Assembly (NCBI GenBank): GCA_005778225.1
Contig: SXPC01000159.1
Location: 1-44,325, forward strand
Source: Planctomyces sp.
Lineage (GTDB): Bacteria; Planctomycetota; Planctomycetia; Planctomycetales; Planctomycetaceae
Reading direction: 5' to 3'
Length of the DNA stretch: 44,325 nucleotides
The notes under the pieces were generated by a model. The model did not search any database. It worked only from the letters and a program-made list of their open reading frames with translations, and was not told where the DNA came from. The position numbers were made by a program, and so were the translations under genes. Positions 18,221-28,204 of the stretch are shown piece by piece; position 1 is the stretch's first letter, and each line of letters opens with the position of its first letter.

Positions 18221-19441
18221 ATGAAATACGCCCTGATCATTCCCGATGGTGCTGCGGACGAACCTCAACATACATTAGATGGGAAGACGCCGTTCGACTT
18301 CGCGAAGACTCCTCATATGGACGAGGTCGCCCGGCTGGGGGTCGTCGGGCAGGCGGATAATGTGCCGGGGGATATGCCCTCCGGGAGTGATGTCGGGACG
18401 ATGAGCCTGTTTGGGTACAGCCCGCTGAAATTCCATACGGGACGAGCACCACTGGAAGCAGCGGCTCAGGGGATCACGCTCGGGCCGCATGACTGGGCGA
18501 TTCGCTGCAATCTCATCACCAGCCTTGAGGGAATGATGACGAGTTTCACGGCCGGTCAGATCCCCAACGACCTCGCAGCAGAGCTGATCACGGCGATGCA
18601 GACGCTGGTCAAGGATGATCCGCGCTGGACATTTTATACGGGCGTCAGTTACCGCAATCTGCTGATTTACCGCGGCAAAGAAGGGGAGCAAAGCCCTTTT
18701 GACGAGACGACGAAGACCGAGCCGCCGCACGATGTGACGGATAAGGCGGTGCAGCCCTACTTGCCTAAGGGGAAAGGGGCCGAGTTACTGCTGGATCTGA
18801 TGGAGCGGAGCAAAACGCTGTTTGCATCGCATGCAGGGAATCAGGCTCGCAAGGCAAACAACGAGCAGCCAGCCACGCAGGTCTGGCTGTGGGGACAAGG
18901 GAGCAAGCCGGCGTTTCAGCCGTTTGAAGAGCGGTTTGGAGTGACCTCTGCGGTCATCACGGCGGTTGACCTGCTGCGAGGGATCGGGCGATTGCTCGGC
19001 TGGGAGGTCGTCAATGTGCCCGGAGCCACGGGGTATCTGGATACGGACTACGCCGCCAAAGGGCGATATGCGATCGAGACCCTTAAGAGTGGAAAAGACT
19101 TTGTCGTGGTGCATGTCGAAGCCTCGGATGAAGCCTCGCATGAAGGGGATGTGGAGGCGAAGGTGCATGCCCTGGAGCAGATCGATGCGAAAATCGTCGG
19201 GCCGGTGCACGAGTACCTGAAGTCACAGGGAGAGTATCGCATCCTGATTTCGCCCGATCACCCGACGTTTCTACGAACAAAAACGCACAGCCACGGGTAC
19301 GTGCCGTTTGCCATGGCTGGGACCGGAATCGAAGCGGACGAAGCAACTCATTATCACGAAGGAGCCGCGGCTGGGACGGGGCTGACGTTCGATGCGGGGT
19401 GGGAGTTGATGCCGACGTTTTTCGGCAAGCCGGGAGCGTGA
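18221..19441 (+). CDS. apgM: cofactor-independent phosphoglycerate mutase
   Basis: MKYALIIPDGAADEPQHTLDGKTPFDFAKTPHMDEVARLGVVGQADNVPGDMPSGSDVGTMSLFGYSP. Confidence 0.92.
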   Translation: MKYALIIPDGAADEPQHTLDGKTPFDFAKTPHMDEVARLGVVGQADNVPGDMPSGSDVGTMSLFGYSPLKFHTGRAPLEAAAQGITLGPHDWAIRCNLITSLEGMMTSFTAGQIPNDLAAELITAMQTLVKDDPRWTFYTGVSYRNLLIYRGKEGEQSPFDETTKTEPPHDVTDKAVQPYLPKGKGAELLLDLMERSKTLFASHAGNQARKANNEQPATQVWLWGQGSKPAFQPFEERFGVTSAVITAVDLLRGIGRLLGWEVVNVPGATGYLDTDYAAKGRYAIETLKSGKDFVVVHVEASDEASHEGDVEAKVHALEQIDAKIVGPVHEYLKSQGEYRILISPDHPTFLRTKTHSHGYVPFAMAGTGIEADEATHYHEGAAAGTGLTFDAGWELMPTFFGKPGA

Positions 19442-19445
19442 GCCC

Positions 19446-19541
19446 GTAGGGTCCGCTGTGCGTACCATGAATTCGCGTCCAGGAACGAGGGCGCCCCAAA
19501 CAAATTGCAAGTTGATTGATGGTCCGCACAGCGGACCCTAC
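19446..19541. repeat. REP family 3, BIME-like unit
   Basis: GTAGGGTCCGCTGTGCGTACCAT ... ATGGTCCGCACAGCGGACCCTAC (22/23 inverted); each arm GTAG + GGTCCGC-tgt-GCGKACC. Confidence 0.88.
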
Positions 19542-19548
19542 AGGCATG

Positions 19549-19585
19549 AAAAAAGCGTTCCAAACATCTGTTGGGAACGCTTTTT
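19549..19585. terminator. bidirectional terminator hairpin
   Basis: AAAAAGCGTTCC ... GGAACGCTTTTT between convergent apgM and the small zinc-ribbon ORF. Confidence 0.8.
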
Positions 19586-19639
19586 GGAGGTTTTGTCAGC
19601 GCGCAGGCGCCTAAAGCTTTTCGACGTCAGCAGTTAAGA

Positions 19640-19771
19640 CTACGGACGGATTGGCGGCTGTGCTTTGTGGCAGCGTTTACAGCGGACTTTTTTGCGGACA
19701 ATCGCGCCACATTTGGTGCAACGGTTGTTCTTCAGGGCGATTTTATATTTGGTACGTGGACGGAAGACCAT
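19640..19771 (-). CDS. 43-aa basic zinc-ribbon-like mini-protein
   Basis: Minus-strand ATG-to-TAG: MVFRPRTKYKIALKNNRCTKCGAIVRKKVRCKRCHKAQPPIRP; CxxC-9-CxxC and 15 K/R of 43. Absent from the ORF track (all listed ORFs are 60 aa or longer); followed by a terminator. Confidence 0.75.
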   Translation of the reverse strand: MVFRPRTKYKIALKNNRCTKCGAIVRKKVRCKRCHKAQPPIRP

Positions 19772-20028
19772 GGAAACTCAGATCCTGGAAATCGGGTGCC
19801 CCCGGAACGGGACGTAGTCGGAGGACCGTGGGCCGGGAAAAATGGAAGCTTCGCAGGATAGCCGGTCGAGGGCGGATTTGCAAGCGAGTGGGGCTGTGAG
19901 GTGAAATGCCATGAATTCCCTGATCAAACTTCAACATAAGTCTTTCGGATTGTGGTTCGATCCAGAATGAAACCTGCTTACACTATTCTTGCTCAATCTC
20001 ATTCCATGAATTTAGGTGCTGGTGATAT

Positions 20029-21172
20029 GCGTCTGCTATTTGTGATTGGCTTTCTGCTGATTTGTGATTCATGTTTTGCTCAGGTTCGAGCGTCGGAAAA
20101 AGCTGGCGAACAACGGAGTGAACCGATCGGTGTTGCCAATGTTTCTTCTGAGCGGCTAGCTGCAAAGTCAGAACCGGCAACTGGACAGCCTCAGCTCAAA
20201 TCTGGACTGATTGACTTGATGTTGAAACGACTCGGTGAGCCGGACAAGCAATTCGGCGGAGGAGGCATCGAGTTCATTGAATATCAACTAACAGATCACC
20301 AGACGTTCATAATGAAATTCAAGAACACAAAGTTGTTCTGGGCAGGCATGAAACTGGATTTGTCGTCGCATGTCGATAAGGAAATCAATACACGAGTGAT
20401 CTTTGAAGGTTTGGGGAAATTTGGCCAGCTCCTGAGTACGCTGGATGGACAGCTTCTTTACTTCAATATGGGAATGGAGAGAGATGCTGTGATGCCAGAA
20501 GGGATGAAACCCGGCGACGAGGCTGTCGTGAAAGGAATTCTGCGGTATCGTCCAGAGTTCATTCCGGACGATACCTTAATGGTGAGCTCTCCCGAGATCT
20601 ATCATTTGGACAAACCGGTGTTTCAATTTGCTGTGACGTCAGTTCCTGTGCCGACGAAATTGAATCTGCCGACAGAGAAACTACCAACGAAGAAGGAAGC
20701 TAACGCAATGACGCCTAAAGAACTATTCAACAAGATGACCGGGTCGTGGGAAGGGAATTGTAAGACTTGGTTTGAGCCGGGGAAGTTGGAGGATGAGTCG
20801 ACGGTGAAGGGGACGATTGAGCCGGCGCTGGGTGGGCGGTTTTTGCGTCATACTTATGAGGGGTCTATGAAAGGGAAGCCGCGGCATGGGGAGGAGATGA
20901 TGGCATATAATCATATTGATAAGCGGTTTGAGACGTCGTGGGTAGATGATTTTCATATGAGCTATGCAATCATGTTTTCGCATGGGAAAGCGAAGGAGCG
21001 AGGGTTCGAAGTTTTGGGGACTTATGACAGCGGCGAGAATACGCCGGCCTGGGGTTGGCGGACGGAGTTTGAACTGGCCAGCGATGATGAGCTGATAATT
21101 CGAGCGTACAACAAGCCGCCGGAGGAAGCGGAGGGGTTGGCGGTGGAAACGATTTATCGACGGGTGAAGTAG
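20029..21172 (+). CDS. secreted protein with C-terminal DUF1579 domain
   Basis: Signal MRLLFVIGFLLICDSCFAQ; C-terminal MTPKELFNKMTGSWEGNCKTWFEPGK...VKGTIEPALGGRFLRHTYEGSMKGKPRHGEEMMAYNHIDKRFETSWVD is DUF1579-like. ORF open from 19952. Confidence 0.75.
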
Positions 21173-21211
21173 GGCAGGTGGAACTCGTTCGAATACGGAC
21201 CGATTGGAACA

Positions 21212-22852
21212 TTGAGAATGAAACCGAGTTTGTGGCTATGTCTGATTTGGATTGGTCTGAATTGCTCACTCGTCGTGGATGGGCAGGAGGTGGAGAAGGC
21301 GAGTCGCTGGGTTGATCCGGAGACGGGGCGTCAGCAGGTCATCAGGATTGCGCCGGAGACGACTGTTGTCCTCGATCCGATTGATGTACAGGGGTTTCCT
21401 GATTACATCGCTACGTTTAACGCCCGCGGGAAAACAATCAAGCCGGAGGAGAATGCGGCGGTTGATCTGGCGTTGATCTTCGGCGTCTTTAGAGATGGTG
21501 TGTATGGAGTCAATGACGAGGATAATCTCGCAGACTTTCGTCGCAGTGTCTCAGAACAAATGGGCATTCATGAGGACTCAGAGATCTTGCTCACAGAAAC
21601 CTACCCTGAGTATGTCGAAAGAATTCTGGAGGGGACCAGGTTGTCGCAGAAAGCTGTTGAGAAGAAGCGTCTCAGGTTGCTCACTCCTTACGATAAAGCG
21701 ATCGTCTGGAAACGCAAAGACTATCCCGAGATGTTCGCATGGCTGAACAAAGAATCGACTGTTCAAGCAATTGAATCGCTTGAGAGGATGTCTAACAAAA
21801 GCAACTTCTTCTGGCCTTGCAGATTATCTGTACCCGACGCCGAGTTACCGACTTTCGATGCCATTCAGCTCGGCTATTTGATTAGTTCGCTTCAGGCAGG
21901 AAGACTTCTGGCTGTCAGTGCCATGCTGGATGCTGGCGAAGCAAGACATGCGGATGCGATTCGAAAACTGACAGCTGCTCATCGATTCGCAGAATTGCAT
22001 AGGCAACAACCCCATCTGTCTGATCGCCTGTATGCAGCCGTCATTCATTTACATCTTTACTCCCGTGATCTTGCTCTGGCGCAGGATCCAGAGTTGCCAC
22101 TCGAATCACTTGTTGCCTATCAGGATCGAATAAGACAACTAGATGTGTCCGTCAATGTGACTGAGGCAGTTGACAATTACAGCCGACTTACGTTTCTACA
22201 GACAGTTTGCGTGATCGCAAATCGTCGGATCTACAATAATGCCTCTGTATTGGACACTATTCGACTGATCAATGCGAAAGAAGAAAAGGTCCCGTTCATC
22301 TTAAAAATTCTGACTCTGATGGAGTTCGATTTTAATGAAACGCTTATCGGCTTGAATGAGCGATTCGACGAAATCAAATCTTGGTCGATCTTGCCCAAAG
22401 TAGAACGCTTTCGGAAATACACCGAACTGGCAAAACATCGTGATAAGGAGTCGGTTCATTTGGAAACATTCGATTCGCTGATAGGGTACTTTCTTGGAGG
22501 GCCGAAGGTCCGTGGGCAACTTTTGGCCCGCGCATTAGCCGGAGGCGATCTGCAGAACCTGGAAGGCCCTATTTGGATTGATGACAAGCTCCGCATGAGA
22601 AAAGAGCTGGTTGATATCGGCTTTTCTCTGGAGCGATACCATCGTGCTCATGGGAAGTATCCAGAACAGCTCGATAAGTTAACACCGGACTATCTGGCAT
22701 CGGTTCCTGAAGACTGGTTCAACGGTGAAGAACTAAACTACGAAGTGGTGAATGGTGAGTATCGACTTTACAGCGTCGGAGTGAATACCCAGCAGAGGGG
22801 CAAACTGTCGAGTGGTTTGTGTGTGAGTTCCAAAGGTTGGGAATGGGAATAA
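21212..22852 (+). CDS. secreted hypothetical protein
   Basis: 546-aa ORF, start MRMKPSLWLCLIWIGLNCSLVVDG; no confident family. Confidence 0.7.
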   Translation: MRMKPSLWLCLIWIGLNCSLVVDGQEVEKASRWVDPETGRQQVIRIAPETTVVLDPIDVQGFPDYIATFNARGKTIKPEENAAVDLALIFGVFRDGVYGVNDEDNLADFRRSVSEQMGIHEDSEILLTETYPEYVERILEGTRLSQKAVEKKRLRLLTPYDKAIVWKRKDYPEMFAWLNKESTVQAIESLERMSNKSNFFWPCRLSVPDAELPTFDAIQLGYLISSLQAGRLLAVSAMLDAGEARHADAIRKLTAAHRFAELHRQQPHLSDRLYAAVIHLHLYSRDLALAQDPELPLESLVAYQDRIRQLDVSVNVTEAVDNYSRLTFLQTVCVIANRRIYNNASVLDTIRLINAKEEKVPFILKILTLMEFDFNETLIGLNERFDEIKSWSILPKVERFRKYTELAKHRDKESVHLETFDSLIGYFLGGPKVRGQLLARALAGGDLQNLEGPIWIDDKLRMRKELVDIGFSLERYHRAHGKYPEQLDKLTPDYLASVPEDWFNGEELNYEVVNGEYRLYSVGVNTQQRGKLSSGLCVSSKGWEWE

Positions 22853-23057
22853 GGCCTTGTCGTTTCGCAATCAATGCCTGATTTGCGAGGCACCCATTGA
22901 CAAGCATTGATGAACGTGCCGGCTCATGTTGACACATGGTTGGGACCGGGTAAGGTTACGGTTCAGTACGCACCGGTTTGAGTTTTTTTGGACATCGGTG
23001 CACATGTCCCTGTCAGTTGATGGGGGCGTTTATCGGATTTCTTTTGGGTGGATCGTT

Positions 23058-24836
23058 ATGTCGGTGTTGTTGCAGTTGTCGGAAGCGACGAAGTCGTATG
23101 GGCCGCAGACTCTTCTGGATCATGCGGAGTGTGTGATTTCGGACAATCAGAAGATCGGGTTCATCGGGCGGAACGGGGCCGGGAAGTCGACGTTGTGTCG
23201 CGTGCTGCTCGGGCAGGAGGAACTTGATTCCGGTGAAGTGATTCGTTCGCCGAATCTTCGGGTTGGGTATCTGCAGCAGCATGATCCGTTTGTCCCGGGG
23301 GAATCGGCGCTCGATTTTCTGATGCGCGATAGCAATCAGCCGGACTGGAAGTGTGGGGAAGTTGCGGCTCGGTTTGAACTCAAGGGGCGTTATCTCGAAG
23401 GTCCGGTCAAAGAACTTTCGGGCGGATGGCAGACTCGCGTGAAGCTGGCGAGCCTGCTGCTGCATGAGCCGAATCTGCTGGTTCTGGATGAGCCGACGAA
23501 CTTTCTGGACTTGAGAACGCAGATTCTCCTCGAGCACTTCCTGCTCGACTTCGATGCCTCAGTCCTGGTGGTCTCGCACGACCGGTCGTTCTTGCAGGCG
23601 ACCTGCAATTACACGCTGGAACTCTCGCGTGGCAAGCTGACACTCTATCCAGCCAAGGTCGAGCAGTACTTGGTTGTGCAAGAAGAGCAGAAGGAAACCG
23701 TTCGACGCTACAACGCGACTGTCCAGGCCAAGCAGAAGCAGCTTCAGACCTTCATTGATAAAAACCGCGCGAGCGCCGCGACGGCATCTCAGGCACGCAG
23801 TAAAGCCAAGCAGCTGGAACGACTGCAGACGGTTGATGTCGAGGCGAAGGAAGCCTCGGTCAAGATCCGTGTCCCTGCGGTGAACCAGCGCCAGGGGACG
23901 GCGCTGCGTTGTGAGGACCTAGCGATTGGGTATCCGGATCGCGAGATTGCCAAAGACATTCGCATTGAGATCGAGCATAAGTCGCGCGTTGCGATCGTCG
24001 GAGACAACGGTCAGGGGAAGACCACGTTTTTGCGCACGATCGTCGGTTCACTGGAGCCGAAGGCAGGCGTGATGAAGTGGGGGCATAACTGCGAATTTGG
24101 CACGTATGCTCAGCACGTCTATACGACCCTGCCTCAGACCTGGACCGTGCATCAGTACCTGGAAAGCGAAGCAGCAAAGGACGTCACGACCCAGCAGATC
24201 CTGGATGTCGCGGGGAGTTTCCTCTTCAAGGGAGATGCGATCCAGAAGCCGATCAAGGTTCTCTCCGGGGGAGAGCGGGCGCGGTTGTGTCTGGCGGGAC
24301 TGCTGCTCAGTTCCTGCAACATTCTGATTCTCGATGAGCCAGGTAACCACTTGGATGTCGAGACCGTCGAAGCGCTCGCGGCAGCGCTCCGCGAGTACCA
24401 GGGGACTGTCATCTTCACGAGCCACGATCGCCACTTCATGAAGCTCGTCGCGACCGACGTGATTGAAGTGAAGGATGGGAATGTCGCGGTCTACGCAGGG
24501 GATTACGACACTTACGTCTATCGCATCAATAAGGAAATCGAAGAGGGCGAGCGCGCGATGGGCGTCGTCCACAAGAAGGCCGGGACGAAGGAATCGGTCT
24601 CGCTGAATAAAGACGATAAGAAGGCAGAAAAACAGCAGCGCAAGAAACTGCAGACGATCGAGAAGAAACTGGCGGAGCTGGATACCAGGAAGAAGGAACT
24701 CTCTGCCGAATTCGCGAAGACCGCAGCCGTCGCCGCGGCCCAGAAAATCCATGAAGAGCTGACGTCGATCGGAACGGAGATCAGCAAGCTGGAAGAAGAG
24801 TGGGCGTCGATCCAGGAAGAGCTCGGGTGGGATTAA
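23058..24836 (+). CDS. ABC-F family ATP-binding protein (Uup/EttA-like)
   Basis: Two ABC cassettes: GFIGRNGAGKST/LSGGWQTRVKLASLLLHEPNLLVLDEPTNFLD and IVGDNGQGKTT/LSGGERARLCLAGLLLSSCNILILDEPGNHLD, C-terminal coiled coil. Start moved to ATG 23058. Confidence 0.9.
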   Translation: MSVLLQLSEATKSYGPQTLLDHAECVISDNQKIGFIGRNGAGKSTLCRVLLGQEELDSGEVIRSPNLRVGYLQQHDPFVPGESALDFLMRDSNQPDWKCGEVAARFELKGRYLEGPVKELSGGWQTRVKLASLLLHEPNLLVLDEPTNFLDLRTQILLEHFLLDFDASVLVVSHDRSFLQATCNYTLELSRGKLTLYPAKVEQYLVVQEEQKETVRRYNATVQAKQKQLQTFIDKNRASAATASQARSKAKQLERLQTVDVEAKEASVKIRVPAVNQRQGTALRCEDLAIGYPDREIAKDIRIEIEHKSRVAIVGDNGQGKTTFLRTIVGSLEPKAGVMKWGHNCEFGTYAQHVYTTLPQTWTVHQYLESEAAKDVTTQQILDVAGSFLFKGDAIQKPIKVLSGGERARLCLAGLLLSSCNILILDEPGNHLDVETVEALAAALREYQGTVIFTSHDRHFMKLVATDVIEVKDGNVAVYAGDYDTYVYRINKEIEEGERAMGVVHKKAGTKESVSLNKDDKKAEKQQRKKLQTIEKKLAELDTRKKELSAEFAKTAAVAAAQKIHEELTSIGTEISKLEEEWASIQEELGWD

Positions 24837-24898
24837 GAGAGAGGGCTTAAGGATTGGGGCTTAGGACTTAGCCGGAAGGGGTGCGTCTGTTTCGAAAT

Positions 24899-25004
24899 GT
24901 AGGGTGCTGGTGAGTCTTTCAACCGCACCAAATACGTTTTCAAAGTCGATTCAACTTTCGTCACCACATTTGGTGCGGTTCGCGGAGCCTCACCAGCACC
25001 CTAC
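24899..25004. repeat. REP family 2, copy 1 (106 bp)
   Basis: GTAGGGTGCTGGTGAGTCTTTCAACCGCACCAAAT ... ATTTGGTGCGGTTCGCGGAGCCTCACCAGCACCCTAC. Confidence 0.88.
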
Positions 25005-25046
25005 TAATCGATGGTTCAAACTTCCTTCGCTGCGTAGAATAAACGC

Positions 25047-25721
25047 ATGGTGCAGATACAGACGAGGTCGGGGACGCAGGCGGAGCGGCGGGTCGTTGAG
25101 GGCTGGCTGAAAGTGGATTACGTCAGCTGGGTGTTTGTCGGGATGTTGTTTGCCATCATCCCATTTCTGCTCTTCGGCCAGCTGGGCTGGAGTCTTGGAA
25201 TCGCGTTCTGGCCTCACTGGGCAGGACTCTGGCAGTTCATCGGGTGGAGCATTGCGGCGTTGGTGTTTTACGTCCCGATGCGAAAGTTTGTGCTGCGTCA
25301 GCAGAAGACGAAGTCAGATTTGTCTGCGGACCTGGAGGAGTTTATCGTTCAGGAGATCGTGGTCGCCTACTGCGATTCGTCGAAGGTGCGGGTGCAGGGG
25401 AGCGATGAGGCAGCGTTACTCGTTGACCTGGGACAAGGCCGTGGGCTGCTCTTGCATGGGGAATATTTGACGCAGCATGTCACCTATGGCGCATCAACAG
25501 CGTCGGACACAATGCCGGAGTTTTTCAATGGACTTCAGGCGCCGTGGTCATTTCCTTCCGACCGGTTTGTTTTGACGCGGCTGCCGAAGTCAGGCCGCGT
25601 GCTGGGAATCACGGTGCATGGGGATTATGTCGAGCCGGTGGAGTCAGAACTGGTGCTGCCGGCGATGGAGAAGGAGTCGGCAATTGTGGAGCGGGAGATG
25701 ACGCGTTTGGGGGAGTCTTAA
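25047..25721 (+). CDS. hypothetical membrane protein
   Basis: 224-aa ORF with two hydrophobic segments (VFVGMLFAIIPFLLFGQLGW, FIGWSIAALVFYVPM). Confidence 0.65.
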   Translation: MVQIQTRSGTQAERRVVEGWLKVDYVSWVFVGMLFAIIPFLLFGQLGWSLGIAFWPHWAGLWQFIGWSIAALVFYVPMRKFVLRQQKTKSDLSADLEEFIVQEIVVAYCDSSKVRVQGSDEAALLVDLGQGRGLLLHGEYLTQHVTYGASTASDTMPEFFNGLQAPWSFPSDRFVLTRLPKSGRVLGITVHGDYVEPVESELVLPAMEKESAIVEREMTRLGES

Positions 25722-26044
25722 GTCACTTCGTCCTTGCTTAATGGTGGTTGGCCGGGGCCTCTGACGCGAAGAACTTGCACGACATTATTCTCGATTATGA
25801 AGATGACACGGTAGCGTTTGCCCTGGCGGGTTTTGAAACTGATCTGTTGAATGCCCAGGTCTTGAAGCTCATGCTCGCTCACGACCGAGTGAATCTCAGG
25901 ATTTACCTGCACTCGGCGAACTGCTTCGCGAAAAGCAAGTGACCATGTGGTCGCGCCATCAGGGCTCTGTCGGGTGACTCGGATCCATCTCGTGATTGAA
26001 GAGACATCTGCTCGGGCACGAGGGGTAACGAAAGCTTGCAGCAT
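25718..26044 (-). CDS. RelE/ParE-type toxin
   Basis: VTPRARADVSSITRWI...FREAVRRVQVNPEIHSVVSEHELQDLGIQQISFKTRQGKRYRVIFIIENNVVQVLRVRGPGQPPL. Confidence 0.8.
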   Translation of the reverse strand: MLQAFVTPRARADVSSITRWIRVTRQSPDGATTWSLAFREAVRRVQVNPEIHSVVSEHELQDLGIQQISFKTRQGKRYRVIFIIENNVVQVLRVRGPGQPPLSKDEVT

Positions 26045-26047
26045 CCA

Positions 26048-26299
26048 CTAGTCTCGCAAATCGTTGTCACTCGCCAGTTCGTTCATGAACTTATCAATCT
26101 CTGTTCCAACCACGCCATTTTTCACGTCTCGATAACTCGCAAGGATCGCCTGCACATCGTCTTCCGAGTAGGGCTCGGGGGCTGTGTCGTCGTGCCAGAG
26201 TTCGAAGAGGTCTTCGATGGAATACATGTCTTGGCTGGTCTGGATTTTCTCCATCGCGAAGTTGTAAAAGCGTTGAATATCGTCCTGGACGCGCGACAT
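26048..26299 (-). CDS. putative cognate antitoxin
   Basis: 83-aa ORF 3 bp upstream of the ParE-like toxin, acidic, ...EDDVQAILASYRDVKNGVVGTEIDKFMNELASDND. Confidence 0.65.
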   Translation of the reverse strand: MSRVQDDIQRFYNFAMEKIQTSQDMYSIEDLFELWHDDTAPEPYSEDDVQAILASYRDVKNGVVGTEIDKFMNELASDNDLRD

Positions 26300-26392
26300 G
26301 GGAAATCTCCGTGTGAATTGTGCGACGTATGAATTATAATCGTCGGGAAACGCCCGTCTCCAGTCTGGTTTATTGACAGGAATGAGAAAACG

Positions 26393-26779
26393 ATGAAGGG
26401 TCCGGGGTTACGTAGCAATTTTGCAGGGTCGCGGTTGTGGCGCTGTCCGCAAACGGGGCATGAGCTGCATACAAAGCCAAACGTGACGTCGATGGCGTCG
26501 CCGTTTGCAGCGGGGAAGTGGATGATTGCCGTTGACCCGCCACGGAATTACCGCGCGGTGGTGCCGATTGAGGATTTCGTCTCGATTGTGGAAGCAGAGC
26601 CAGCGGTGGAAGTTGTTGCCGTTGTGGTGGAACAAGTCGTAGTGACGGAGGAGACCGTCGTGATCGAAGAAACCGTGGTGACGGAATCGCTCGAAGAGAT
26701 AGCCGGAAGTCACCACGTCGAAGCAGACGAAAATGAGACCCAAGACGACGATGAGGGTTTCGGCGAAGGGCTGACCTGA
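26393..26779 (+). CDS. hypothetical protein with V/E-rich low-complexity tail
   Basis: RLWRCPQTGHE... then VEVVAVVVEQVVVTEETVVIEETVVTE. Confidence 0.5.
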   Translation: MKGPGLRSNFAGSRLWRCPQTGHELHTKPNVTSMASPFAAGKWMIAVDPPRNYRAVVPIEDFVSIVEAEPAVEVVAVVVEQVVVTEETVVIEETVVTESLEEIAGSHHVEADENETQDDDEGFGEGLT

Positions 26780-26799
26780 CCCTCTGATATCTCAGGAAG

Positions 26800-28131
26800 T
26801 TACTTGCGAATGCAGTACAGGCTCTTCACGCCACGTAGATAGAGCGAATTTTGAGCAACGGCAGGAGTCGCCCAGAAGAGATCGTTGATTTTGCCTCCCC
26901 CCACGATCTCGAACTCCGGCCCCACTTTCACCAGCGCGGATTGGCCGGCTTCATCAAGGACGAACAGCTGGTCGCCGATGATCAACGGGCAGGCGGCGAC
27001 GAGTTTCATGTCGGGCAGGCGTTGCTGGTAGAGTAATGATCCAGTCTTTGCGTCGTAGCAGCGGAGGATATTTTCGGCAGCGACGTATACAAAGTCACCA
27101 TTCGAGACGGGCGAAGCCATGCCAGGTCCCGCGCGTTCGACCAGCCAGTCGCAGGTGTTGAACTGTCCGTTCTTTTTTGACGGCGAAAGATCTCCTGCCC
27201 CGCCCGCACGGACGGCGAACAGCGGGCCCTTGGAGAAGGGATCGGAACCGCCAAAGTAAATGTGATTTGCATCGGCTGCGATGGAGCAGGCAGTCGGGGC
27301 TTTGATGTTCCCAACACGCCACAATTCGGACCCGGTCGACGGATCGTAGCTGACGATCAAGTCATCGCCTGAACTGAGCAGTTCGGTGCGCAGTCCGTTT
27401 TTCCAGAGAATCGGCGAACTCCAAGATGTTTCTGTTTTTGTTCGTTGTGCGGACCAGACAGGCTTGCCAGTTTTCATTTGATAAGCAGCGATCAGACCAC
27501 TCTTCTGAGTGAAGTGCTGAACGAACACCAGCCCGTCGTGAATGGCGAGCGAGCTGCCTGTCCCAAAGCCGTTGCTGGTCGGGAAGGCACCGAGTTCAAC
27601 CTGCCATCGAATTTCGCCCGCGTGGGAGAGCCCAACGAGAGTTCCGGTGGCTCCGAAAAAGGCAGCGACTCCCGTGTCATCAGCGACCGGGGATTCGGTG
27701 GCGTAGGTGTTGGAGGGATGAATGGGGAATTTCGGCTCGCCGACAACAATGCTTTTCGCCCACAGCGGCAGCCCTGTCAGCGCGTTGTACGCGTGGACCT
27801 GCCAGTCGATCGTGGCGTTGGGAGCGGAGGTAAGACCTCCCAGACCCATGCTTTGAGGAAGTCGCACGCCGCCAGCGAAGTCTTTGGGGGTGAGATCTTT
27901 CTCCGAGACAGCGGTCGTGAGAAACAGGGTTTCGCCGATGATGACAGGCTGCGACCAGCCCGTGCCCGGGACATCGATCTTCCAGGCGAGGTTCTCCTGT
28001 TCGGACCACTGTCTCGGGAGCGTTGCATCCGCGACCTGTCCATTTCCCATGATGCCTCGAAATTGAGGAAAATCGGCCGCGAAGAGACTCGAACAGCTGA
28101 ATGTAATAAACAGGCCAAGACTGCGAAGCAT
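26800..28131 (-). CDS. secreted PQQ-binding-like beta-propeller protein
   Basis: MLRSLGLFITFSCSSLFAADFPQFRGIMGNGQVADATLPRQWSEQENLAWKIDVPGTGWSQPVI. Start moved to 28131. Confidence 0.85.
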   Translation of the reverse strand: MLRSLGLFITFSCSSLFAADFPQFRGIMGNGQVADATLPRQWSEQENLAWKIDVPGTGWSQPVIIGETLFLTTAVSEKDLTPKDFAGGVRLPQSMGLGGLTSAPNATIDWQVHAYNALTGLPLWAKSIVVGEPKFPIHPSNTYATESPVADDTGVAAFFGATGTLVGLSHAGEIRWQVELGAFPTSNGFGTGSSLAIHDGLVFVQHFTQKSGLIAAYQMKTGKPVWSAQRTKTETSWSSPILWKNGLRTELLSSGDDLIVSYDPSTGSELWRVGNIKAPTACSIAADANHIYFGGSDPFSKGPLFAVRAGGAGDLSPSKKNGQFNTCDWLVERAGPGMASPVSNGDFVYVAAENILRCYDAKTGSLLYQQRLPDMKLVAACPLIIGDQLFVLDEAGQSALVKVGPEFEIVGGGKINDLFWATPAVAQNSLYLRGVKSLYCIRK

Positions 28132-28204
28132 AGGAGTCCCTTTCGAGGCACACACGAGAATGCGGAGCGTCTCAGGGATTATAGCCACAATGCAAGCAGC
28201 AGTC

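Noticed and set aside
24841-24880. GGCTTAAGGATTGGGGCTTAGGACTTAGC imperfect repeat
   Set aside because: Short and degenerate; cannot be supported as an element from one occurrence.
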